From contig NZ_WRXO01000003.1 in NCBI RefSeq assembly GCF_009758125.1, positions 496,001-560,000 of the forward strand: 64,000 nucleotides of DNA, in the 5' to 3' direction. Positions 7,472 through 16,662 of this stretch are shown one piece after another. Source of the DNA: Chitinophaga oryziterrae (GTDB taxonomy: Bacteria > Bacteroidota > Bacteroidia > Chitinophagales > Chitinophagaceae). Made by a program: the position numbers and the translations under genes. Positions within the stretch are counted from its first letter, which is position 1, and each line of letters opens with the position of its first letter. Under the pieces are notes generated by a model, which did not search any database, was not told the DNA's origin, and saw only the letters and a program-made list of their open reading frames with translations.

Positions 7472-8773
7472 ATGAATTTCAGTAGAAGAAATCTTTTATG
7501 GTTAACAGCAGTGGTTTTTCCTTTGGCCTTTACCGCTTGTAGCAAGGATAAAAATGATACCCCGGCTTCGGAAAGCGCTACCATTACCGTAGAAAATGTC
7601 CTGAATTCCCAGCCACTGGTAGAATCCGGCACTTTCAAAGGCACTGGTACTCCTCCTGTGATCCTGCCCGGTCAATCAGTTTCTATTCAGTTTTCAGCCG
7701 CAAAAGGAGAGGCCATCTCTTTTGCAACGATGTATGGCTGGTCCAACGACTTGTTCTTTGCACCTGCTAACCCTGGTATCCTGGTGTACGATGCAACAGG
7801 CAATCCCATAGAAGGAGATGTTTCTTCCCAGGTAAAACTGTGGGATAACGGAACCAGGATCAACCAGGTACCTGGCGCTACAGTAAATCATCCCGGAGTA
7901 GCTGATAACCAGAATATTGCAGAAGTAAATGGTACAGATGCACAGGGTAATACCTATCTGCCTGCTTCTTCCCTGGTAAAGGCCACTTTGAAATATAACG
8001 GAAACTCCGGCTTTACACTTACCCTGGAAAATACTTCCGGTGGTACTGCTAACGAAACGCCGTTAAGTCCGGGTGTATGGTCTGTTTCTTATATCGTAGG
8101 CGGTCAGTTACTGAATGCGGCTCCATTATATGCCGCTGGTAAACCTACTGCAAACGGGCTGACAGGCATTGCTGAATCTGGTGATAATACAACGCTGAGC
8201 GCTTATATAAGTGGCATTACTGGCGTTTTTACGCCATTATCTCCAATACTGGTAGTCGTGTATAACGGTATAGATAACCCCATTTATAAAACGGGTGAGA
8301 ACGACAGGGGCGAAGGTTTAAAGTTAATAGCACAGCAAGGTAATGCGGATGTGCTGGCAGCAGCTTTGAAGACTAAAGCCGGTGTAAAAGCGGTGTATGT
8401 GCTGGCAGCAGCTACCAGTAAGGTATTATTGCCTGTTATCAATGGTGCGGCAGGTAGCAGTGTTTCTCAGGCGATTACAGTCACGCAGGGAGACCGTATT
8501 GCTATTGCTACTATGTATGGATTTTCGAACGACTGGTTCTTTGCTTCTTCCGGCAACGGTGTTGATGCTACTCAGAAGGGAGATATTTCAACCAGTATAG
8601 CGTTATATGATGATGGGACGGCTATCAGTCAGTTCCCCGGCGCTGGCATTACTCAGTTTAACCTGGCTGGTACACCGCTTGCCGAAAGCAAAGCTATCGC
8701 GGCAGTACCCAATCCCAATGAGTTTACCACCTTACCAGCTATACAGAATTTTATTCGTGTAACGATTAAATAG
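7472..8773 (+). CDS. Lipoprotein with two spondin-N domains
   Basis: A 433-residue predicted lipoprotein (signal ending FTAC, then SKDKND). Two copies of a spondin-like domain occur. The first, around residues 35-180, contains SFATMYGWSNDLFFAP and ..LWDNGTRINQVPG. The second, around residues 305-433, contains IATMYGFSNDWFFASS and ALYDDGTAISQFPG. Spondin-N domains are extracellular beta-sandwich adhesion or lipid-binding modules. Divergent placement from an ECF sigma/anti-sigma pair with a matching promoter suggests envelope-stress-linked expression. The function of bacterial members is unknown. A strong hairpin follows the stop. Confidence 0.87.
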   Translation: MNFSRRNLLWLTAVVFPLAFTACSKDKNDTPASESATITVENVLNSQPLVESGTFKGTGTPPVILPGQSVSIQFSAAKGEAISFATMYGWSNDLFFAPANPGILVYDATGNPIEGDVSSQVKLWDNGTRINQVPGATVNHPGVADNQNIAEVNGTDAQGNTYLPASSLVKATLKYNGNSGFTLTLENTSGGTANETPLSPGVWSVSYIVGGQLLNAAPLYAAGKPTANGLTGIAESGDNTTLSAYISGITGVFTPLSPILVVVYNGIDNPIYKTGENDRGEGLKLIAQQGNADVLAAALKTKAGVKAVYVLAAATSKVLLPVINGAAGSSVSQAITVTQGDRIAIATMYGFSNDWFFASSGNGVDATQKGDISTSIALYDDGTAISQFPGAGITQFNLAGTPLAESKAIAAVPNPNEFTTLPAIQNFIRVTIK

Positions 8774-8782
8774 CTGATTTAA

Positions 8783-8819
8783 CTCAAAAGGTAGACCCTT
8801 ACAGGGTTTACCTTTTGAG
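8783..8819 (+). terminator. Terminator after the spondin gene
   Basis: Long stem CTCAAAAGGTAgACCC / GGGTtTACCTTTTGAG with a short loop; the trailing sequence is A/T rich. It ends the spondin transcript. Confidence 0.75.
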
Positions 8820-8886
8820 TATTTGATTAGTAGATATTAATATGTATGTTTATGCTCCTATTGAACTGTAGCTGAACAAATATATT

Positions 8887-9813
8887 ATGAGTATTGCCAA
8901 CGAACAGGATGCCACTGTTTCTTTTTTTACGAATTGCTATGAAAACGATTGGGAACGGGTACTGACAGAGAATCGCTTAGAGACCATGATTAAGCGCTGC
9001 AATTATGATTTCCTGGAAAGAGTACTGATCATAAATAATGTGAAGGATAGAACTAAAGTAGAGCAATACGCTATTGAAGCTGTCAGCAAAAATATTATCG
9101 ACGCTTATTACTTTAGTGAAGATTACAGTGAGAAGGTCCTGTCTGCATTTTCAATAAAACGGGATAGCTTCGTTTTAGATTTTTATGATGGATACTGGTA
9201 CAGTATGGGCCCGCTGAGCGCCGTTTATTTCTGTAAAGGAAAATACCTCTTATACTTTACCTGCGATTGTATCATGGAGCCCAAGGGGACCTCCTCTCAC
9301 TGGATAGCGGAATCAATAACTGCATTGCAAAACGACTGTTCAATATTTGTAGCGAATCCTTTCTGGAATGATAATATAGTAGAATCCAGACACGATAAAT
9401 TTAAAGAAGAGAATAATTTTATCCATGTCTCTGCATTTTCTGATCAGTGTTTTATGGTAGAGAACAGCCGTTTGCATGGTGATATTTATAATACCTATCA
9501 TTACGCTTCTGAGAAATACCCTATCTACGCCGGTAACCTGTTTGAGAAGCGCGTGTACAGTTATATGTGCAACAATAAGTTTACCAGGATCACAAGAAAT
9601 GATGTTTACTATATTCATGAGCGGTTATTAAATCATGATCTGGAAGGTAAAAAACAACATATAGATCTCTTAAAGGAATTTAAAAAAATAGCTTCTGTCT
9701 GCTCCAGAAAATTAAGAAAATTTGTGTACAAGAAATTCATGGGGCATCAAAATGTAGATTATAGCAATGCAAAAAACGGGTGTCTTGATTTCCGGATCAA
9801 AGCAATTCGTTAA
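8887..9813 (+). CDS. Unrecognised protein, possibly glycosyltransferase-like
   Basis: The 308-residue protein has no signal peptide or membrane segment. The middle has features compatible with a GT-A glycosyltransferase: a beta-strand-like RVLIINNVKDR early on, and YLLYFTCDCIMEP, where an acidic pair could stand in for the DxD metal motif. The C terminus is Lys-rich and basic. I do not recognise a closer family. It stands alone after a terminator, with no cell-wall or capsule genes next to it. The glycosyltransferase reading is a weak structural guess. Confidence 0.65.
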   Translation: MSIANEQDATVSFFTNCYENDWERVLTENRLETMIKRCNYDFLERVLIINNVKDRTKVEQYAIEAVSKNIIDAYYFSEDYSEKVLSAFSIKRDSFVLDFYDGYWYSMGPLSAVYFCKGKYLLYFTCDCIMEPKGTSSHWIAESITALQNDCSIFVANPFWNDNIVESRHDKFKEENNFIHVSAFSDQCFMVENSRLHGDIYNTYHYASEKYPIYAGNLFEKRVYSYMCNNKFTRITRNDVYYIHERLLNHDLEGKKQHIDLLKEFKKIASVCSRKLRKFVYKKFMGHQNVDYSNAKNGCLDFRIKAIR

Positions 9814-9815
9814 CC

Positions 9816-9957
9816 CTATATGGAAGCTGCGTCTAACAGATGCTCCAGTACACATTCTTCGGGAATAACACGTGCTGCATCTTTCCATTTAATGAGCCTT
9901 AGATTTTTTGCAACAATTTGCGCATAGGGAAATAAAGATAATTTAAATGTCTCATTT
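9816..9957 (-). pseudogene. Possible C-terminal gene remnant
   Basis: On the minus strand an uninterrupted frame of about 45 codons without a start encodes a protein-like tail (…PYAQIVAKNLRLIKWKDAAR…, ending LLDAASI, stop at 9816-9818). It could be the last piece of a lost gene cut where the tetR promoter begins. Evidence is only frame openness and protein-like composition. Confidence 0.2.
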
Positions 9958-9963
9958 CTGAGA
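9950..9963. promoter_or_regulatory. TetR operator, copy 1
   Basis: TCTCATTTCTGAGA is an inverted repeat (arms TCTCA/TGAGA) lying just upstream of a TAAATTTG promoter element (9972-9979) and the tetR start at 9986. Flanking AAAT/ATTT extend the symmetry to about 24 bases. A second copy is at 10562-10577. Confidence 0.7.
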
Positions 9964-9971
9964 AATTTGTC

Positions 9972-9979
9972 TAAATTTG
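9972..9979 (+). promoter_or_regulatory. Bacteroidetes -7 promoter element for tetR
   Basis: TAAATTTG matches the TAnnTTTG -7 consensus of Bacteroidetes. It is only seven bases from the ATG, so the mRNA would have almost no leader. The operator covers the region directly upstream. Confidence 0.45.
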
Positions 9980-9985
9980 CAATTC

Positions 9986-10543
9986 ATGTTAGAGGATACC
10001 AGGCAAAATATCATCAATGCTGCCATCTTCATTTTTAATGAAGACCTATCTGCACCGCTGGAAAAGGTGGCAGATCAGGCAACTGTGACGCGCAGAACGC
10101 TTCACCGGTATTTCAGCAACAGGGAAGAACTGCTGGCTGCCTGTAATGAGGAAATGCAGAAAAGCTGTGGTCTGGCGATGAAAGCCGCGGAACAGCGTTC
10201 CGATGATCCATTGGTACAACTGGAATATTTACTGTATGCCGCTATTGATTGCGGTGTTAAATATGCCTTTTTGCATAAACTGCATCATATGCACGGACAT
10301 CAGCATGTACATAAGGATAAAGATTGTGCCAGGTATGACAGGACATTTGGTAAGATTCAGCACATCATAGAAAAATTAAAGGATAAAGGAATTATCAGTA
10401 AACTGATCACCGTAGAATGGATTGCAATATTTTTTCCTGGTATTGTAACGGCTTCTATTAATTCACATGCTTCAGGTAATATGGATAATGAGCACCTTAA
10501 AAAGCTTGCCTGGTTCTCCTTTAGCAAAGGAATAGGTGTGTAA
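9986..10543 (+). CDS. TetR/AcrR-family repressor
   Basis: 185 residues from ATG 9986 (MLEDTRQNIINAAIF). The N-terminal helix-turn-helix is clear (LEKVADQATVTRRTLHRYFSNREELLAAC, residues ~20-48). The ligand domain is typical in length and contains a His-rich patch (HKLHHMHGHQHVHK), which could bind metal or simply be surface. It is followed by a flavoprotein gene with an identical operator in its promoter, so it most likely represses itself and that gene. The inducing ligand is unknown. Confidence 0.88.
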   Translation: MLEDTRQNIINAAIFIFNEDLSAPLEKVADQATVTRRTLHRYFSNREELLAACNEEMQKSCGLAMKAAEQRSDDPLVQLEYLLYAAIDCGVKYAFLHKLHHMHGHQHVHKDKDCARYDRTFGKIQHIIEKLKDKGIISKLITVEWIAIFFPGIVTASINSHASGNMDNEHLKKLAWFSFSKGIGV

Positions 10544-10561
10544 AATTTTTTGTATATACAT

Positions 10562-10577
10562 GTCTCATTTGTGAGAC
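10562..10577. promoter_or_regulatory. TetR operator, copy 2
   Basis: GTCTCATTTGTGAGAC has the same TCTCA-N4-TGAGA arms as the site in front of tetR, here with one more matching pair at each end. It lies between the tetR stop and the flavoprotein start. Confidence 0.72.
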
Positions 10578-10591
10578 TTAATTAAAGTGAT

Positions 10592-11476
10592 ATGAAAGAA
10601 AATAACGATGTTGATGTAGTTATTATTGGTGGTAGTTATGCGGGTTTAGCTGCTGGAATGTCTATGGGGCGTGCCTTACGTAATGTGCTGATTATTGATA
10701 GCGGGAACCCCTGTAATAAACAAACACCTCATTCTCATAACTTCCTTACCCAGGATGGTCAAACGCCGGCATACATTACGGAAACGGCATTAAGCCAGGT
10801 ATTGGCATATCCTACTGTTAAATTCACAAAAGACACCGTAACGGATGTTACGGGATCCGATAATCAGTTTGTAGTTACCACGTTATCAGGAACAGTTATC
10901 CATGCGGGAAAGATCCTGTTTGCAACAGGTATTAAGGATATTATGCCTGCCATTGAAGGATTTTCTGCCTGCTGGGGAATATCTGTGATCCATTGCCCGT
11001 ATTGCCATGGATACGAGTATAGAGGTCAGTATACAGGTATCTTGCTGAATGGAGAGACGGCTGTGGAATTTACGACGCTTATTAGTAACTGGACGGATAA
11101 ACTGACTGTTTTTACGAATGGGAAATCTACTATTCCTGCGGGATCAATTAAGGCAGATATAGTAGAAAAGGAGATTGCACGTATTCATCATACGAACGGG
11201 CGAATGGAGTACCTGGTATTTACAGATGGCAGCACTCAACACCTGAATGCGTTGTATGCAAGACTGCCTTTTGTACAGCATACTACTATTCCTGCAGCTT
11301 TGGGATGTAAGCTGACTGAACAGGGTTATATTGAAGTCAATGAATTTAAGAATACCAGTATACCGGGTGTATTTGCCGCCGGTGATAATACAACGCCTAT
11401 GAGGTCTGTAGCAGGCGCTGTTGGTGCGGGCACTTTAGTCGGGGCAGTCATCGTGAGGGAATTACTGGGGATGTAG
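10592..11476 (+). CDS. Thioredoxin reductase-like FAD/NAD(P)-dependent oxidoreductase
   Basis: The 294-residue protein has the FAD-binding GGSYAGLAAGM motif at the N terminus, a dithiol-like CPYCHGYE motif near residue 137 where thioredoxin reductases have CATC, and a C-terminal GVFAAGDNTTPMRSV FAD contact. It belongs to the short-form reductase group often paired with TetR repressors in soil bacteria. The electron acceptor is unknown, and no thioredoxin gene is adjacent. Expression is probably controlled by the upstream TetR through the operator at 10562-10577. Confidence 0.87.
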   Translation: MKENNDVDVVIIGGSYAGLAAGMSMGRALRNVLIIDSGNPCNKQTPHSHNFLTQDGQTPAYITETALSQVLAYPTVKFTKDTVTDVTGSDNQFVVTTLSGTVIHAGKILFATGIKDIMPAIEGFSACWGISVIHCPYCHGYEYRGQYTGILLNGETAVEFTTLISNWTDKLTVFTNGKSTIPAGSIKADIVEKEIARIHHTNGRMEYLVFTDGSTQHLNALYARLPFVQHTTIPAALGCKLTEQGYIEVNEFKNTSIPGVFAAGDNTTPMRSVAGAVGAGTLVGAVIVRELLGM

Positions 11477-11521
11477 TCTTTGTGTTATATTTGTGATATC
11501 TGACCATTAATGATATAACCC

Positions 11522-12334
11522 ATGATCTACAAGCTCTTCAAAATGCCTTTCGTCGGCTCCTTCATGGTAAAGTGGAGAAGCCCTTTATCTGATGCAGAGA
11601 GCCTGGAATGGCAGCCTGTTTCTGCTAAAAGTAAATCAGGCGGTATTATACAGGGACTCTTTGCAAAAGCTAAAACAGAGGACGTAAAAGCGACTATCGT
11701 ATTAGGGCATCCGATGGGAAAAGAGGCCAAAGGTTATTTTCTAAAAAATGGCTATGCTGAGTTTTTAAGGAATAATGGCTTTAATACACTGGTGTTCGAT
11801 TTTAATGGTTTTGGAGAGAGTACGAACGGAAGCTTTTCTTATTTTGAAGATGTACTGGCAATTGCTGCCGAGGCAAAGAAGATCACTCCCTCATTGCCTA
11901 TGGGGTATCATGGCGTGTCTCTTGGGGCGCAATGGGCGATCATCTCATTTACAGATGCCTCTCATCCTTTTACATTTGCGATAGTGGAAAGTCCGTCTGC
12001 TACAACAGAAGAGTTCTGGATTAAATATCCTGCTGCATATAAAACATTAAAATTCCTGAATTTCCTTCTACCCGGGTACGCAAAGAAAATCCGCCCTGTT
12101 GAAAGAATAAAGGAAATAAAGAATCTGCAGTCTATGTTATTGATTTATTCTTATGCAGATGAATGGACTCCTGTTGAAATGGGGGAGAGATTAAAAGCGA
12201 ATAGCGCTGTACCTACTGAGTTATGGACAGTGAATGATGCCGGGCATACGCTGATTATGAAATCTGATGAACAGGAAGCCTATAAGCAGAAGATATTGGA
12301 ATACTTTAATACAGCTATCCTTTCAGGGAAATAA
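11522..12334 (+). CDS. Alpha/beta hydrolase
   Basis: 270 residues with a nucleophile elbow GVSLG (near residue 141), a candidate acid in YSYADEWTP and a catalytic His in NDAGHTLIM. The oxyanion strand VLGHPMG follows the fold. There is no signal peptide, so it is cytoplasmic. It resembles serine esterase or dienelactone-hydrolase-type proteins; the substrate is unknown. It sits 45 bases after the flavoprotein and could share its transcript, but a link to the TetR system is only positional. Confidence 0.83.
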   Translation: MIYKLFKMPFVGSFMVKWRSPLSDAESLEWQPVSAKSKSGGIIQGLFAKAKTEDVKATIVLGHPMGKEAKGYFLKNGYAEFLRNNGFNTLVFDFNGFGESTNGSFSYFEDVLAIAAEAKKITPSLPMGYHGVSLGAQWAIISFTDASHPFTFAIVESPSATTEEFWIKYPAAYKTLKFLNFLLPGYAKKIRPVERIKEIKNLQSMLLIYSYADEWTPVEMGERLKANSAVPTELWTVNDAGHTLIMKSDEQEAYKQKILEYFNTAILSGK

Positions 12335-12403
12335 AAACCGGGCCGTCTCAGGCATAGGAACTCAATAGCAACTAATATACCTTCTATATGTATTCAGCAA
12401 AAC

Positions 12404-12424
12404 GACTCCGTTAGAGTCCCCTAA
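12404..12424. repeat. Degenerate REP-like palindrome
   Basis: GACTCCGTTAGAGTCCCCT is a short palindrome close to the inner stems of the palindromic cluster at 40597-40749 (GACTCCGTAGGAGTCCCC). It is probably a dispersed repetitive element. Confidence 0.5.
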
Positions 12425-12479
12425 AACTACTAATTACTGGCTTATTGTTTGCTGTGTATCTGACTAAACTGTATGTACA

Positions 12480-13382
12480 ATGAGTTTAAGAGCGATTATC
12501 CCCATTCTGCTATTAAGTACATCAAACGCATTTCCCCAGCAAAAGACAACCCTGACTTATAGTGTGAAGGGCAGTGATACATTGAAGATGGATATATACA
12601 GCAACCAGGATATACAGGAGAAAAAACCTTGTGTATTATTTGTATTTGGTGGAGGTTTTTTTATGGGACAACGGGATGCTGATTATTATGCTGTTTACTT
12701 CAATGAACTTGTTCAGCATAATTATAAAGTAATTACTATTGATTACAGACTCGGATTAAAGGGTAATAAGAAGAAGATTTCTCCGCTGAACACCAAACCT
12801 TTGAAAGAGGCTATTGAAATGGCTGTAACAGATCTTTATGATGCCACGGCTTATCTGATTAAAAACGAGGATAAACTGGGGATAGATACTTCCATGATGA
12901 TGCTCTCCGGATCCAGTGCAGGTGGTATTACTGTTTTGCATGCAGACTGGGAAAAGAGAAATCATACAGATATTACATCACAGTTGCCGGAAGATTTTCA
13001 GTATAAAGCGGTACTCTCTTTTGCGGGCGCTATCTTAAGTTATAAAGGCAAGCCTTCCTATAAGATCCCTCCGGCGCCTACTATGTTGTTTCATGGTACC
13101 GAAGATAAAGTGGTTATTTATAATAAAATAAGACTTTTCAATAAAGGATTTTTTGGATCTAAGGCGCTGGCTAAAAGATTCAGACAGAAAAAATACCCTT
13201 ATTATTTTGAGCGGGTAGAAGGGATGGGACATGAAGTAGCAGGTTCCCCAATGAAGGAGAACCTGGATGATATTTTGTGGTTTATTGATGCGTATGTTTA
13301 TAAGAAGAAACAGTATCTGATTGAAGTTGATTTCAATGATCTGCAGAGAAAGCGGACGTTTAATATGAGACCGGTGCAGTAA
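12480..13382 (+). CDS. Exported BD-FAE/esterase-like alpha/beta hydrolase
   Basis: The 300-residue protein has a signal peptide (…STSNAFPQ). The oxyanion motif FVFGGGFFMGQ replaces the usual HGGGF. The nucleophile elbow is LSGSSAGG (near residue 145), with HGTEDKVV as the acid strand and MGHEV as the catalytic His. This is the BD-FAE/carboxylesterase pattern of periplasmic acetyl- or feruloyl-type esterases. The substrate is not known. The gene stands alone, converging with the PEP mutase-like gene with only two bases between them. Confidence 0.82.
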   Translation: MSLRAIIPILLLSTSNAFPQQKTTLTYSVKGSDTLKMDIYSNQDIQEKKPCVLFVFGGGFFMGQRDADYYAVYFNELVQHNYKVITIDYRLGLKGNKKKISPLNTKPLKEAIEMAVTDLYDATAYLIKNEDKLGIDTSMMMLSGSSAGGITVLHADWEKRNHTDITSQLPEDFQYKAVLSFAGAILSYKGKPSYKIPPAPTMLFHGTEDKVVIYNKIRLFNKGFFGSKALAKRFRQKKYPYYFERVEGMGHEVAGSPMKENLDDILWFIDAYVYKKKQYLIEVDFNDLQRKRTFNMRPVQ

Positions 13383-13384
13383 AA

Positions 13385-14212
13385 TTATTTAAACAGATCA
13401 TTAAAGGCACTATAAGTGACTGCGCCAGATGCAAAGCTGAAAGTACCCTGCTGATGAATTTCTTCTGCGGCGTGAAGGAAAGAACTATATGCCACACGTG
13501 CCAGGGTAGAACCCAGACTAACCCTTTTTACGCCAATGGCGGCCAGATCAGCTATTGTGAAGGTAGTCTGTGACAGGCCGGCTACAATATTCACAGGCCG
13601 GGGCGCTACAGCCTTTACAACGGCCGTGATCTCTTCCAGTGTTTTTAGCCCTGGTGCAAAGAGAACATCAGCTCCTGCATCAGCGAAGGCTTCCAGTCTG
13701 CGGATCGTATCTTTCAGGTCTGGTCTGCCATGGATGAGGTTCTCTGCCCTTGCTGTAAGGGTAAAGTGGAAGGGAAGGCCTCTGGCCGCTTTAACAGCAG
13801 CTTTCACTCTTTCTACGGCAAGCCCGAACGGAATGATAGGATCTTCAGGGCGGCCCGTTGTATCTTCTATAGAACCACCAACAACACCAATACCGGCGGC
13901 CAGCAAAATTGTTTCAGCACAGGTTTCCGGATCGATACCGTAACCGTTTTCCAGATCTGCGGAAACAGGAAGGGTTGTAGCATTGACAATGTCCTGTGCG
14001 TTCTTCAAGGCTTCTTCCCGGCTAACTGCACTTTCCCCGTCTCTTTTTCCCAAAGAAAAGGCGAGTCCTGCACTGGTAGTAGCTAAGGCTTCGAAGCCTG
14101 TAGCTGCCAGCATCTTTGCAGATCCTGCATCCCAGGGATTAGGAATAACGAAAATACCTTCACGTTCGTGGAGTGTTTTAAATACCTGGGCTAAGACTTG
14201 TTGTGATATCAT
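13385..14212 (-). CDS. Isocitrate lyase/PEP mutase-family protein
   Basis: 275 residues with the family core: FVIPNPWDAGSAKMLAATGFEALATTSAG at the N terminus, the metal/catalytic segment SADLENGYG (near residue 82), GSIEDTTGRP, and AGADVLFAPGL. The (beta/alpha)8 fold is complete and the length is usual. Members cleave or rearrange C-C or C-P bonds of 2-oxo or methylisocitrate-like acids (oxaloacetate decarboxylase, carboxyphosphonoenolpyruvate synthase). Which reaction applies cannot be told. No phosphonate genes are nearby. Confidence 0.87.
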   Translation of the reverse strand: MISQQVLAQVFKTLHEREGIFVIPNPWDAGSAKMLAATGFEALATTSAGLAFSLGKRDGESAVSREEALKNAQDIVNATTLPVSADLENGYGIDPETCAETILLAAGIGVVGGSIEDTTGRPEDPIIPFGLAVERVKAAVKAARGLPFHFTLTARAENLIHGRPDLKDTIRRLEAFADAGADVLFAPGLKTLEEITAVVKAVAPRPVNIVAGLSQTTFTIADLAAIGVKRVSLGSTLARVAYSSFLHAAEEIHQQGTFSFASGAVTYSAFNDLFK

Positions 14213-14670
14213 TGTATGAGGTTATACTGCAAGGTAAAAAATATTATAAGGATGGTACCAGTTTCGCCGATAAATCCGGTTCTTTCATATTCTTATCCAG
14301 CGGGAACATCGGGGTTTATTCTTATGCCCTGAAGTAAAAGCCATGCCCACTATCGCGCTGCAAAATAGAATTAGAAAACACGCACGCTTCATAGGTGATT
14401 TTTTAGATATTAAATACGGTATTCGACCTGTTGATTGAAAAGTACTAAAAAAATGTATTATTTCTTAGTATATATAAATAAGATAATTTTTCTTCCTTGT
14501 TAGATACAGCGCGCTTTTTTGTGGGTATTAAAATCCGGTTTTTGTATTGTAGCTTGCGTGAAATATAACCATAGACACAGACACAAATAGCCCGGAGGCA
14601 GCCCTACAACTGTCTTTGAATTACGTGTATCCCCGTCGTGTTAGTATTGCCACAGTTTACAACCAGTCCC
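14213..14670. other. Intergenic region with a doubtful small secreted ORF
   Basis: This stretch separates the PEP mutase-like gene from PBP2. On the minus strand 14285-14392 encodes a 35-residue peptide beginning with a signal-like sequence (MKRACFLILFCSAIVGMAF). A second frame, from 14309, runs on as MFPLDKNMKEPDLSAKLV and stops just upstream of the PEP mutase start. This could be a broken small secreted protein, but nothing else supports it. The rest is A/T rich and holds the promoters of both flanking genes. Confidence 0.3.
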
Positions 14671-16626
14671 ATGTCTATCTACAACCAACCCAGAAAGAGG
14701 GTGATCCAGTTAATTATTGCAGCAGGAGTATTCGTTATTGTCGGCAGGTTATTCTTCCTGCAGGTAATGGAGAAGAAATATTCCAGGTTATCAGATGCCA
14801 ATTCGGTATTGAGGAAAGTCGTGTATCCCGGCCGTGGCATTATTTATGACCGTAAAGGCAGGAGCGTACTACAGAATGATGTGATGTACGATCTGATGGT
14901 CACACCGTCCGGCCTGAAAAACATTGATACCGGTTATCTGTGTAATATATTGGGCATAGATACGGTGGAGTTCAAAAAGCGCATTATTGCAGCTGTTATT
15001 AAAAACGGCAGGGTAAGGCAATCCGTATTTGCATCTTTATTATTACCCGCAACTTTCAGCAAACTACAGGAGAGCATGTATATGTTTCAGCCTGGCTTTG
15101 AACTGATACAGCGGCAGATCCGTTCTTATCCTTACCATGCGGCAGCCAACATATTAGGTTATATAGGAGAGATATCCCCGCAAATGCAGGCGAACCCTGT
15201 TTTCAGCGCGTATCAGATGGGCGATTACCTGGGTATGACCGGATTGGAAAGGACTTATGAAAATGTGCTGATGGGGCAGCGCGGTACACAGTACCTGTTA
15301 AAGGATAATCTGAACCGCCCGCAGGGAGCTTATGAAAGGGGAGTGTTTGATACGGCCGCTGTTGCTGGTAAAAACCTGGACCTGTCGCTTGACATTGATT
15401 TGCAGGTGCTGGGGGAAAGACTGATGCATAACAAGATAGGCAGCATTGTAGCCATCGATCCTCAAACGGGAGGTATACTGGCGCTGGTGAGCGGCCCTAC
15501 CTATAATCCTAATCTGCTCACCGGTTCTTACCGGGCCAGGAATTTCAGCAGGCTGTTTGCCGATACGACCAAACCATTGTTCAACCGTGCGATACAAGGC
15601 ACTTATTCCCCCGGGTCATCTATAAAGCCATTAACGGCCTTAATTGCCCTGGATGAAGGGATTATCACCCCCGACTATGGCTATGCCTGTAACGGGGCTT
15701 ATTGGAGCTGCGGACGCCGTATAGGCTGTGAACATAGTGATGCCGGTCATGCTGCCAATCTGCGGCTCGCTATCTCTCATTCCTGCAACTCATATTTTGT
15801 AAACCTTTACCGCATGGAAGTAGATGCCCGAAAATGGGGTAGTGTAAACGAAGGGCATCAGAAGTGGCATGAATACATGACAAATTTTGGATTGGGACAT
15901 CGCCTTGGCATTGATATTCCGGCAGAAAATCCGGGTTATGCTATTGATACGGCCGGGATGAACAAACGATACCATGGTCAGTGGAATTCCTGTACAGAAC
16001 TATATGTAGGAATGGGGCAGGGGGCTGTGGTGGTTACGCCTTTGCAAATGGCGAATGCCATGTGTATCATTGCCAATAAGGGATATTATTACCCGCCACA
16101 TTTTGTGCGGCAGATTGAGAATGATAGTTCTGGTTTGCTGGATAAATATAAGGAGCGTCATGTGGTGGCACATATTACGGACACCGCTTACAAATCAGTG
16201 ATATACGGGATGGAAGACGTTGTAGAGAGAGGGTCCGGACGTAATGCACAGGTGGAAGGAGAGATCATTTGTGGTAAAACAGGGACGGCAGAGAATAACG
16301 CTATCGTGAATGGAGTACTTAAAAAGATGAAGAGCCATGCATTCTTCGTAGCCTTTGCTCCGCGGGATAATCCTAAAATAGCTATTGCGGTAATTGTGGA
16401 GAATGTTGGTTTTGGTAACACTTTTGCTGCACCTATAGCCTCATTGATGATGGAGAAATACCTGCACGACACTATTTCGGTAAAGAAGAAAATGATCGTA
16501 AAGAATATTCTTGATAACAATACAATGGATCCCGTTGTACAGGCGAAATCCAGGCTGGATTCCCTGAACGGAGCTACGGCCAGACTAACCACTGATCAGA
16601 TACTTAATTTCTACTTTCATAATTAA
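14671..16626 (+). CDS. mrdA: Penicillin-binding protein 2 (peptidoglycan transpeptidase), stand-alone copy
   Basis: About 651 residues from ATG 14671 (MSIYNQPRKRV), preferred over the TTG at 14638. An N-terminal membrane anchor (residues ~10-30) is followed by the PBP dimerisation domain and a class B transpeptidase domain. The transpeptidase domain has the active-site SSIK (Ser 316), SCN after GHAANLRLAISH, and KTGT (CGKTGTAEN). It cross-links peptidoglycan for cell elongation. In most bacteria mrdA lies with mreBCD and rodA; here it is alone with a DUF4239 gene downstream, so it may be a second PBP2. The symbol is by homology only. Confidence 0.85.
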   Translation: MSIYNQPRKRVIQLIIAAGVFVIVGRLFFLQVMEKKYSRLSDANSVLRKVVYPGRGIIYDRKGRSVLQNDVMYDLMVTPSGLKNIDTGYLCNILGIDTVEFKKRIIAAVIKNGRVRQSVFASLLLPATFSKLQESMYMFQPGFELIQRQIRSYPYHAAANILGYIGEISPQMQANPVFSAYQMGDYLGMTGLERTYENVLMGQRGTQYLLKDNLNRPQGAYERGVFDTAAVAGKNLDLSLDIDLQVLGERLMHNKIGSIVAIDPQTGGILALVSGPTYNPNLLTGSYRARNFSRLFADTTKPLFNRAIQGTYSPGSSIKPLTALIALDEGIITPDYGYACNGAYWSCGRRIGCEHSDAGHAANLRLAISHSCNSYFVNLYRMEVDARKWGSVNEGHQKWHEYMTNFGLGHRLGIDIPAENPGYAIDTAGMNKRYHGQWNSCTELYVGMGQGAVVVTPLQMANAMCIIANKGYYYPPHFVRQIENDSSGLLDKYKERHVVAHITDTAYKSVIYGMEDVVERGSGRNAQVEGEIICGKTGTAENNAIVNGVLKKMKSHAFFVAFAPRDNPKIAIAVIVENVGFGNTFAAPIASLMMEKYLHDTISVKKKMIVKNILDNNTMDPVVQAKSRLDSLNGATARLTTDQILNFYFHN

Positions 16627-16662
16627 TTTTATATTTACAGGCATATCCCATAAATAAGTATT

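Noticed and set aside
13536..14219. Several + strand frames opposite the PEP mutase-like gene
   Set aside because: They are shadow frames of a clear, family-matching gene on the minus strand.
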